Source: a bacterium (GTDB taxonomy: Bacteria; Bacteroidota; Rhodothermia; Balneolales; M1805). Taken from it: a stretch of 37,665 bases of DNA. The DNA is taken from positions 1 to 37,665 of the forward strand of contig SBGQ01000079.1 in the NCBI GenBank assembly GCA_006226965.1, given 5' to 3'. Position 1 is the stretch's first letter, and each line of letters starts with the position of its first letter. The position numbers and the translations under genes are program-made. Positions 31,526 through 37,665 of this stretch are shown one piece after another. Under the pieces are notes generated by a model. It saw only the letters and a program-made list of their open reading frames with translations, had not been told where the DNA came from and made no database searches.

Positions 31526-32725
31526 ATGGATAATCAACAAAAAGCGAATGGGTTCTCACGTAGGGACTTTTTAAAAAATACGGTAACTGCCGGGGCGGGG
31601 ACTCTGCTCGTAAATCCAATGAATCTGTTTTCACAAGACGTTAACACAAATAATCAACACATTATGGGTAAGAATATTAAATCAAAAGGCTATGCAGCAA
31701 AAGATAACTCCGGAAAATTAAGTCCTTGGGAGTTTGAAAGACGTCCGGTAGGAGAACATGACGTGCTTATAGATATCAAATTTGCAAGTATTTGTCACTC
31801 TGATATCCACCAAATGAAAGGTGATTGGGGGCCACAACAATATCCGCAAGTTCCGGGACACGAAATCGTCGGAATAGTTGCTGCTGTTGGTTCTAAGGTT
31901 ACCAAATTCAAAGTTGGTGATCGTGCAGGTGTTGGTTGTATGGTTGATAGTTGCATGGAATGCGATAGCTGTAAACATGGCGAAGAGCACTATTGTGAAA
32001 ACGGCAAAACGGTATTTACCTATGGTTATCCAATGAAAGATTCACCAACGGGAATTTCACAAGGGGGTTATTCAAATAATATCGTTGTTCGCGATCACTT
32101 TGCCGTTCACATTCCTGAGCATATCAGTTTTGAACAAGCGGCTCCATTATTATGTGCCGGAATAACAACATATTCACCGTTAATGAATGCAAATTTTAAG
32201 ATTGGTGATAAAGTCGGCGTTGCAGGAATTGGCGGATTGGGTCACTTAGCCGTGAAACTTGCAGTATCAAAAGGAGCAGAAGTGTATGCATTTACCACTT
32301 CACCAAGTAAAGTAAACGATATTAAATCGTTTGGGGTTAAAGAAGTTATCGTTGTTGATAATCCATCAAAATTAGCTCCTTTTAAAGGACAATTAGACTA
32401 TATGATTTCAACCATACCGGTTCAGTTCGATGTAGCATCTTATGCGTCTGTAGTTAAACCCAATGGCTTTTTTACACAAGTTGGAATGCCGGTTGGTTTT
32501 CAGTTAACACTCAGCAATATCGGTTTAGCCGGTTCAAGAGTGAATTTTAATGCTTCATTAATTGGCGGAATTCCGGAAACTCAGGAAGTGATTCACTATT
32601 GTGCTGACAATGGCATATATCCGGTAATTGAAGTCATAAAAGCAAATCAAATTAATGATGCATGGGATAAAGTCTTAAATAATGAAGCACGTTATCGCTA
32701 TGTAATCGACGCATCAACATTTTAA
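31526..32725 (+). CDS. Zinc-dependent NAD(P) alcohol dehydrogenase with Tat signal
   Basis: 399 residues, CAD/YahK type. Catalytic zinc: Cys90 (ICHSD), His112/Glu113 (PGHEIVG); structural zinc: Cys143, Cys146, Cys149 and Cys157. The nucleotide-binding loop is GVAGIGGLGHLAV. It reduces aldehydes or oxidises alcohols with NADP(H). The N-terminus carries SRRDFLKN plus a hydrophobic stretch, a Tat signal, about 47 residues longer than cytosolic relatives. Met48 could be an internal start giving a cytosolic form, but no RBS precedes it, whereas AGAGGA precedes the ATG at 31526. Export of an NAD(P) enzyme is unusual. Confidence 0.85.
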   Translation: MDNQQKANGFSRRDFLKNTVTAGAGTLLVNPMNLFSQDVNTNNQHIMGKNIKSKGYAAKDNSGKLSPWEFERRPVGEHDVLIDIKFASICHSDIHQMKGDWGPQQYPQVPGHEIVGIVAAVGSKVTKFKVGDRAGVGCMVDSCMECDSCKHGEEHYCENGKTVFTYGYPMKDSPTGISQGGYSNNIVVRDHFAVHIPEHISFEQAAPLLCAGITTYSPLMNANFKIGDKVGVAGIGGLGHLAVKLAVSKGAEVYAFTTSPSKVNDIKSFGVKEVIVVDNPSKLAPFKGQLDYMISTIPVQFDVASYASVVKPNGFFTQVGMPVGFQLTLSNIGLAGSRVNFNASLIGGIPETQEVIHYCADNGIYPVIEVIKANQINDAWDKVLNNEARYRYVIDASTF

Positions 32726-32754
32726 AAAGACAAACACATAATAGGATACAAAAA

Positions 32755-33621
32755 ATGATTTTAAACGAAACTTTTACACTTTATAATGGCGTTCAAATTC
32801 CTAAACTTGGTCTTGGAACCTGGTTTATTTCAAACGAACAAGTACAACAAACCGTAGTTGATGCAGTTCATTTAGGTTATCGCCACTTCGACACGGCTCA
32901 GGCTTATCAAAATGAAGCGGGCGTTGGATTAGGTGTGAAAAATGCCGGTGTTAAACGCGAAGAGTTATTTATTACTACAAAATTAGCTGCAGAAATAAAA
33001 TCATATGATGCTGCTGTAGCTTCAATAAATCAATCTCTTGAAACATTAGGCTTGGAATATATTGACTTGATGTTGATTCACAGCCCAAAACCTTGGATGG
33101 AATTTCATGAAGATGATTCATTCTTTGAAGGTAATTTGGAAGCGTGGAGAGCATTGGAAGAGGCTTATAAAGCAGGAAAATTGCGCTCAATCGGTGTATC
33201 AAATTTTCAGAAAGCCGATATCAAAAATATTCTGAAATCAGCTTCGGTAAAACCAATGGTAAACCAAGTATTAGCACACATCAGCAATACTCCTTTTGAA
33301 TTGATTGAGTACTGCAAAACAGAAGGAATTCTTGTACAGGCTTATTCACCTGTCGCTCATGGTGAGTTATTGAAAAATGAAAACGTGGCTAAAATTGCTG
33401 AAAAATATAAAGTAACAATTGCTCAGCTTGGAATCCGATACTGTTTAGAGTTAGGGTTGCTTCCATTGCCAAAAACGGCAAATCCAGCTCACTTAAAAAA
33501 CAATGCTGATGTTGATTTCCAAATTTCAGCAGAGGATATGGAATATTTGGTGAATATCGACCCCATAAAAGATTACGGTTCTGCAAGCATGTTTCCTGTT
33601 TACGGCGGACGCTTAAAGTAA
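32755..33621 (+). CDS. Aldo-keto reductase (2,5-diketo-D-gluconate reductase-like)
   Basis: 288 residues, complete AKR barrel. The catalytic tetrad is Asp46, Tyr51, Lys76 and His109 (RHFDTAQAYQNE, TTKL, LIHSP). SIGVSNF and the NADPH-binding LPLPKTAN segment are present. It reduces aldehydes and ketones with NADPH in the cytoplasm; methylglyoxal-type substrates are plausible next to an alcohol dehydrogenase and AraC regulator. No signal peptide, unlike its neighbours. The next gene starts 5 bases after its stop. Confidence 0.9.
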   Translation: MILNETFTLYNGVQIPKLGLGTWFISNEQVQQTVVDAVHLGYRHFDTAQAYQNEAGVGLGVKNAGVKREELFITTKLAAEIKSYDAAVASINQSLETLGLEYIDLMLIHSPKPWMEFHEDDSFFEGNLEAWRALEEAYKAGKLRSIGVSNFQKADIKNILKSASVKPMVNQVLAHISNTPFELIEYCKTEGILVQAYSPVAHGELLKNENVAKIAEKYKVTIAQLGIRYCLELGLLPLPKTANPAHLKNNADVDFQISAEDMEYLVNIDPIKDYGSASMFPVYGGRLK

Positions 33622-33626
33622 TCTGG

Positions 33627-34106
33627 ATGACAACCATTGTTGAATCATATTGTAAATGCTTGATTCTACTCTCAGTAGTTTCAAGCATTACCTTATTTGG
33701 CAGCGTAAAGCCAAATAAGTGGCATGTTCAACAACTATCTGAATTTCAACCGAAAGAGATTATGTCAAAAATAAGTATAGGAAATCAGGTTTTTACCGTT
33801 CACTTTTTGGATAACGAAACCTCAAAAAGTTTAATTGAACGAATGCCTTTTACTGTCGATTTAGAAGATTACGGCGGAATGGAAAAGATTTTTTTTCCCA
33901 AAGACGGATTAAACACAAAAGGTGCTCCGGATGGTGCTAAACCTGCTAGAGGAGACATCATGTATTATGCTCCTTGGGGAGATGTAGCCATATTTTATAA
34001 GGAATTTCGTTTTGCCAGTGGATTAATTCCAATGGGAAAAATTGATCATATAGACGGCTTTTTAAAAGCTTTAGAAACTACATCAACAGTAACATTTACA
34101 AAATAA
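33627..34106 (+). CDS. Cyclophilin-like fold protein
   Basis: 159 residues. The C-terminal 110 residues match the cyclophilin-like family (Cyclophil_like2 type: RMPFTVDLEDYGGMEKIFF, GDIMYYAPWGDVAIFY). Family members are not proven isomerases. The N-terminal 45 residues contain a hydrophobic segment (about 11-25) that may be a signal. Met46 (33762) follows GAAAGAG and would give a cytosolic form starting MSKISIGNQ; both starts are possible. It lies between the reductase and the second cupin in one transcription unit. Confidence 0.75.
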   Translation: MTTIVESYCKCLILLSVVSSITLFGSVKPNKWHVQQLSEFQPKEIMSKISIGNQVFTVHFLDNETSKSLIERMPFTVDLEDYGGMEKIFFPKDGLNTKGAPDGAKPARGDIMYYAPWGDVAIFYKEFRFASGLIPMGKIDHIDGFLKALETTSTVTFTK

Positions 34107-34116
34107 GAGGTAACGT

Positions 34117-34515
34117 ATGGAAATCTATAAAAATGGAAGTTTACCCTCAATAAAAGGACCGCAAGATTGGTTTACAGGTTCCGTTAGAATCGATCCGCTT
34201 TATCAAAAAAAACAAGTAACAAAAGGCGCAGGAGCCTTGGTAACGTTTGAAGCAGGAGCCAGAACGGCATGGCATACACATCCTGCCGGACAAACCTTAA
34301 TCGTTCAATCCGGAGTTGGTTTAGTTCAGCGTAAAGGCGGACCAATTGTTGAAATTTATCCCGGAGATGTAGTATGGTTCGAACCGGAAGAAGTACACTG
34401 GCATGGTGCTGCTGAGAATAAAGCTATGAGCCATATTGCCATTCAAGAAGAAGTAAACGGTAGTGCTGTAACCTGGATGGATAAAGTAACAGACGAAGAA
34501 TACTCCAGTAAATAA
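34117..34515 (+). CDS. Cytosolic cupin-domain protein
   Basis: 132 residues, one cupin barrel without signal peptide. Ligand-type residues are AWHTHPAGQ, and VHWHGAAENK in the second motif. Similar in sequence pattern to the lipoprotein cupin at 31045-31515. GAGG precedes the ATG, and the gene is closed by the terminator at 34553-34587, ending the cluster. Activity is unknown; the pairing with ADH and AKR points to carbonyl metabolism. Confidence 0.82.
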   Translation: MEIYKNGSLPSIKGPQDWFTGSVRIDPLYQKKQVTKGAGALVTFEAGARTAWHTHPAGQTLIVQSGVGLVQRKGGPIVEIYPGDVVWFEPEEVHWHGAAENKAMSHIAIQEEVNGSAVTWMDKVTDEEYSSK

Positions 34516-34552
34516 TTAATCTGAGAGAATGAACAGGTTAATTTGAAATGGT

Positions 34553-34587
34553 AAAAGATGAAGTGATACTCTCGCTTCATCTTTTTT
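34553..34587 (+). terminator. Terminator of the cupin-ADH-AKR cluster
   Basis: AAAAGATGAAG / CTTCATCTTTT with a loop of about 11 bases and a T-run. Confidence 0.88.
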
Positions 34588-34656
34588 GTTTATTGTGAGA
34601 TTTAAAGATTACTAGTAAGTTGTAAAACCGTTAATTACAAATTTTAGAGCTTGCTT

Positions 34657-35277
34657 ATGAACCCTACTGTTGATGAATATTTAGAAATCGGTTGCGGCCG
34701 ATGTAAATTGGTTGGAACCCCGGAGTGTAAAGTAAACACATGGAGAAGTGAGCTTATTCAACTGAGACATATTATGTTGGAAAGCGGTTTAGTTGAAGAT
34801 CGCAAATGGGGGATGCCTTGTTATACCTATCAAGATAAAAATGTAATTATTGTTACTGCGTTTAAAGAGTTCAGTTCACTTAGCTTCTTCAAAGGTGTTT
34901 TATTGAAAGATGAAAAGAAATTGCTGCATAAATCGGGTGAAAATTCGCAATCAGCACGTTTTTTCAAGTTTACCAGTGTTCAAGAAATTATAGATATCGA
35001 ACCTGAGATTAGAAGCTACATCAAAGAAGCGATTGAAATAGAAAAAGCAGGTAAAAAAGTGGATTTCAAGGAAAAGAATGAATTGGTTTTTCCTGATGAA
35101 CTACTTCAATTATTTGACGAAAATCAGGAGTTTAAAGATGCCTTTTTGGCTTTAACACCCGGACGCCAACGCGGATATAATTTACATTTTTCAGCGCCTA
35201 AACAAGCAAAGACCAGAATTTCAAGAATAGAAAAATTCATCCCTAAAATAATGGATGGTAAAGGTTTTTTTGATTGA
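34657..35277 (+). CDS. DUF1801/YdeI (OmpD-associated) family protein
   Basis: 206 residues from the ATG at 34657; a TTG two codons earlier is less likely. An N-terminal DUF1801-type domain (about 20-120, with WGMPCYTYQDKNVIIV) is joined to a C-terminal YdeI/OmdA-like tail (LTPGRQRGYNLHFSAPKQ, then RISRIEKFIPKI). The N-terminus carries CGRCKLVGTPEC (three Cys), possibly metal-binding. The family is linked to bacteriocin or stress protection, but no activity is established. Single gene. Confidence 0.78.
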   Translation: MNPTVDEYLEIGCGRCKLVGTPECKVNTWRSELIQLRHIMLESGLVEDRKWGMPCYTYQDKNVIIVTAFKEFSSLSFFKGVLLKDEKKLLHKSGENSQSARFFKFTSVQEIIDIEPEIRSYIKEAIEIEKAGKKVDFKEKNELVFPDELLQLFDENQEFKDAFLALTPGRQRGYNLHFSAPKQAKTRISRIEKFIPKIMDGKGFFD

Positions 35278-35419
35278 TTGGGAATCGCGCTATTCTAATA
35301 ATGTACTGCAATCAGTTCTTTATTGATTCATTTTCAAAGTCGCTAGATTAGCAACTTAAAGAGCTTATAGTTCATTTAGAATTACTACTTTACTCCCAAC
35401 GAGATATAGGAGATTAAAT

Positions 35420-36103
35420 ATGTACAAATTTGTATTGATGCTAGTACTGACTGTATTAGTAAATCTAGGCGCTTATGCACAAACAGCAGAGCAAAAAAAA
35501 GAAATGAATAGGCTGCAAACAGAAAAAACGAGCCTTGAACAGCAATTGAACAGGGCAACTGATCCTGCAAGCAAAGCTGCGCTTCAAACGAAAATTGTTG
35601 CTGTAAATGCAAAAATTACATCGCTTTCGAAAGAGATGAAAAACACTGCACCTGAAGAGGCAAAAAAAGCTAATCCTGACGCGTTATCAAAAAAAATTGC
35701 CCGACTTGAAAATGAAAAGGCGATGTTAGAGCAAAAAATGGAAAAGTCGAAGTCTGTTACTGAAAGAAAAGAGATTCAAAACAAAATTATTACTATTAAT
35801 AATAAAATCGCGGATCTAAAATCAGATGTTAAAAAAAGCTCACATAATCAAACAAATAAAGCAGAGCAAATAGAGAAGCAAAAGAAAGCATCCCAAGCAC
35901 AACAAGAGATGAAAAAATTGGGAGATGAACGAAAAAAGATTCAAAAAGAGTACGATGAGATTGAAGCTCAGATAAAAAAAGGCGAGAAAATGCCCAACTC
36001 ATACAGCAAAAACACAACATTAAAAGCTGCAAAAGCAAAGCGCGATAAACTCAAAAAAGATTTGGATGATATCGATGCGAAAATTAAAAAACTAAAAAGC
36101 TGA
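35420..36103 (+). CDS. Secreted coiled-coil protein of unknown function
   Basis: 227 residues with a signal peptide (about 1-20, ending GAYAQ). The rest is strongly charged, Lys/Glu/Gln-rich and predicted to be almost wholly coiled coil in three segments (about 22-75, 90-140 and 150-227), with repeated LEQQL, LENEKAMLEQKM and KLKKDLDDI patterns. AGGAG lies just before the ATG. No catalytic motif; a periplasmic structural or chaperone-like role is possible but not shown. Confidence 0.75.
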   Translation: MYKFVLMLVLTVLVNLGAYAQTAEQKKEMNRLQTEKTSLEQQLNRATDPASKAALQTKIVAVNAKITSLSKEMKNTAPEEAKKANPDALSKKIARLENEKAMLEQKMEKSKSVTERKEIQNKIITINNKIADLKSDVKKSSHNQTNKAEQIEKQKKASQAQQEMKKLGDERKKIQKEYDEIEAQIKKGEKMPNSYSKNTTLKAAKAKRDKLKKDLDDIDAKIKKLKS

Positions 36104-36164
36104 CACCCGAAAAAAGCTCTTTAAATAGATAAAAACGATTTCTTTTATAAAGCTTGAAAACCAA

Positions 36165-36192
36165 TTGTAAACGGAATTATTCGATAACTTTG
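36165..36192 (+). promoter_or_regulatory. Bacteroidota-type promoter of the thioredoxin-like gene
   Basis: TTG at 36165-36167, 17 bases, then TAACTTTG at 36185-36192, the same box and spacing as at 394-421; 33 bases before the ATG at 36225. Confidence 0.6.
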
Positions 36193-36224
36193 GTTTGTTA
36201 ATTCACAAATAAAAGGTGTTTCGC

Positions 36225-36590
36225 ATGAAAAACTGGACTCTCGATTCTTTTATTCAATACCTGAATGAAAACGAATATGTAATTACTTTTTTTGAAGGTA
36301 AAGATTGTAGAGTTTGCCATGCTTTATTACCCAAAATGGAAGAACTCGTAAATAAAGAGTATTCGAATACACCCATGATCGTTGTAAATACCGATGAAAA
36401 CCCAGATATAGCCGGACAAAATATCATATTCAGTTTACCGGTTATTCTTGTGTTTAAACAAGGGCGAGAAGTGGCTAGAATCAGCGGTAAAAATCCAATG
36501 TATGAAATAAATGAGCAACTAAAACGCACACTCAATTATTCAGAGGATGATAATCCGTATTCATCACTTTTCGAAAACCTGGCTGATTAA
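36225..36590 (+). CDS. Thioredoxin-like protein with CRVC motif
   Basis: 121 residues from the ATG at 36225, with AAAAGG 8 bases before it; a GTG three codons earlier overlaps that site. Thioredoxin fold with the active-site segment GKDCRVCHALLPK (CRVC rather than CGPC) and the cis-proline loop SLPVILVF. No signal peptide, so cytoplasmic. The altered dipeptide between the cysteines would change the redox potential. It has its own promoter and terminator and is unlinked to trxA. Confidence 0.82.
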   Translation: MKNWTLDSFIQYLNENEYVITFFEGKDCRVCHALLPKMEELVNKEYSNTPMIVVNTDENPDIAGQNIIFSLPVILVFKQGREVARISGKNPMYEINEQLKRTLNYSEDDNPYSSLFENLAD

Positions 36591-36595
36591 CACAT

Positions 36596-36628
36596 AAAAG
36601 TCTCTATTTTGTAGAGACTTTTTTTTTG
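36596..36628 (+). terminator. Terminator of the thioredoxin-like gene
   Basis: AAAAGTCTCTA / TAGAGACTTTT, 11 bp, loop TTTTG, followed by a T-run. Confidence 0.9.
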
Positions 36629-36642
36629 AAAAGGAATTTTTG

Positions 36643-37623
36643 ATGACAACTAACAAACAAATTCGTTGGGGTATTCTTGGTCTCGGGAAAATCGCCCATA
36701 AATTCGCTCAGGATTTGCTGCTCAGCGAACACGCCGTTTTATATGCAGTAGCATCAAGAAGCCAAGAAAAAGCAGTTGATTTTGGCACACAGTATCAAGC
36801 AAAAGCATGTTATTCTTCCTACGAAGCAATGCTGGAAGACCCCAATGTGGATGTCGTTTATATCGCAACACCACATGTCAATCACTTCGAGTGGACTTTA
36901 AAAAGTTTGCAAATGGGTAAACACGTTTTATGTGAAAAACCAATGGGAATGAATGCCAAACAAGTTGAACTTGTAAAAGCTGAAGCAGAAAAAAGGAACC
37001 TGTTTTTGATGGAAGGCATTTGGACTCGATTTATTCCGATGACAGAAAAACTCCTTCAACTGCTTAATGAGAACCTTTTAGGAAAGTTGATTTCCATTCG
37101 CGCTGATTTTGGTTTTAAAGCGCCTTTTGATCTTAATAAAAGAATATATAATAAATCTTTAGGTGGCGGTTCACTTTTAGATATTGGGATTTATCCGATT
37201 TATTTGAGTCTGCTTTTGTTTGGTAAACCCAAAACGGTTCAAGCTTCAGCGCGATTTACTTCAACACAAGTTGATGCGACTTGTATGATGATGTTTGGTT
37301 ATGATGCTGGACAAAAAGCCATGTTGGAATCTACTATTGAAACGACTACACCAACGGAAGCCTATATTTTTGGAACGGAAGGCAGTATTCACTTACACCC
37401 AAGATTTCATCATACCGAAAAAATTACGTTGAATCTAAACGGACAAGAGCAGTTTTTTGAAGAAAAGTATCTGGGAAACGGATATATCCATGAAATTGAT
37501 GAAGTAAATCAATGCTTGTTCAATGGTAAAACAGAAAGCGAAAAATTGCCGATGCAAACCAGCTTGGATTTGGCCTCTATCCTAGATGAGGTTCGGGCGG
37601 AAATTGGTTTGGAATACAGTTGA
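36643..37623 (+). CDS. Gfo/Idh/MocA-family NAD(P) oxidoreductase
   Basis: 326 residues from the ATG at 36643, with AAGGA just upstream. The N-terminal Rossmann fold has GILGLGKIAHKFA, and the catalytic-region Lys lies in CEKPMGMN; the C-terminal beta domain carries GGGSLLDIGIYPI. It resembles the dihydrodiol/xylose dehydrogenase branch. It oxidises or reduces a sugar or cyclitol with NAD(P); the substrate is unknown. Single gene, with a terminator starting at 37645. Confidence 0.9.
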   Translation: MTTNKQIRWGILGLGKIAHKFAQDLLLSEHAVLYAVASRSQEKAVDFGTQYQAKACYSSYEAMLEDPNVDVVYIATPHVNHFEWTLKSLQMGKHVLCEKPMGMNAKQVELVKAEAEKRNLFLMEGIWTRFIPMTEKLLQLLNENLLGKLISIRADFGFKAPFDLNKRIYNKSLGGGSLLDIGIYPIYLSLLLFGKPKTVQASARFTSTQVDATCMMMFGYDAGQKAMLESTIETTTPTEAYIFGTEGSIHLHPRFHHTEKITLNLNGQEQFFEEKYLGNGYIHEIDEVNQCLFNGKTESEKLPMQTSLDLASILDEVRAEIGLEYS

Positions 37624-37640
37624 AACGGACAGTGTCCGTT
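37624..37640. repeat. Short palindrome after the oxidoreductase gene
   Basis: AACGGACA / TGTCCGTT around one G, directly behind the stop codon. Confidence 0.5.
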
Positions 37641-37644
37641 AACA

Positions 37645-37665
37645 AAAAAGGCAGTCAATTGACTG
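37645..37665 (+). terminator. Terminator cut by the window edge
   Basis: An A-run, GG and the 14-base palindrome CAGTCAATTGACTG; the second arm and T-run would lie just past the window end. Confidence 0.55.

Noticed and set aside
1-37665. Insertion sequence, integrase or prophage
   Set aside because: No transposase, integrase or phage structural gene was recognised; the repeats look non-autonomous.

Overview
The window looks like a chromosomal segment of an AT-rich, Gram-negative bacterium of the FCB group (Bacteroidota, Balneolota or relatives). Four things support this. A secreted protein ends in a type IX secretion (T9SS) sorting domain of the NYPNPFNP kind. Several genes are preceded by the Bacteroidota-type -7 promoter box TAnnTTTG. 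There are signal peptides ending in AQ. TPR sensors with a membrane-anchored C-terminal helix-turn-helix are present. The NYPNPFNP form leans towards Balneolota/Rhodothermota-like lineages, but the sequence alone does not settle this. No tRNA, rRNA, transposase, CRISPR or phage gene was seen.

Layout. 1-518: repeat remnants, then a promoter. 519-7091 (+): a TPR/HTH sensor, a single-domain globin, a large FG-GAP repeat protein with a T9SS signal, and a second TPR sensor without an output domain. 7178-8731 (-): a secreted M28 peptidase. 8732-10058: gene-free, with an octamer array followed by a tandem array of about 267-bp units full of hairpins. 10059-12664: thioredoxin and, convergent, Tex. 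12665-13112: gene-free, with three kinds of short tandem repeat. 13113-16520 (+): a histidinol-phosphatase-like enzyme translationally coupled to an M1-peptidase-fold protein whose catalytic residues are all replaced, then a small unknown. 16661-19518 (-): OsmC, and rsmI-lnt as a likely operon.

19693-28177 (+) is the most coherent block, a sulfur-compound locus. It encodes a VOC protein, a Crp/Fnr regulator, a TauE/SafE exporter, a membrane rhodanese, two YeeE/YedE half-transporters, a diheme cytochrome c resembling thiosulfate dehydrogenase TsdA, a Tat-exported SoxB-like hydrolase, a periplasmic DsrE-like protein and an OprD-like porin. Together they suggest entry of a thiosulfate-like compound through the porin, periplasmic oxidation or hydrolysis, sulfane-sulfur handling and transport, and sulfite or sulfonate export, under Crp-family control. 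SoxYZ, the usual carrier for SoxB, is absent from the window. Several of the gene junctions carry a strong hairpin.

28178-28497 holds three 73-bp repeats. 28498-29865 (-) is guanine deaminase with an unusual lipoprotein-like N-terminus. 30080-34515 (+) is an AraC regulator followed by a tight cluster: lipoprotein cupin, Tat-exported zinc alcohol dehydrogenase, aldo-keto reductase, cyclophilin-like protein and a second cupin. This looks like a carbonyl/redox stress module spread over two compartments. The window ends with a YdeI/DUF1801 protein, a secreted coiled-coil protein, a thioredoxin-like protein and a Gfo/Idh/MocA oxidoreductase.
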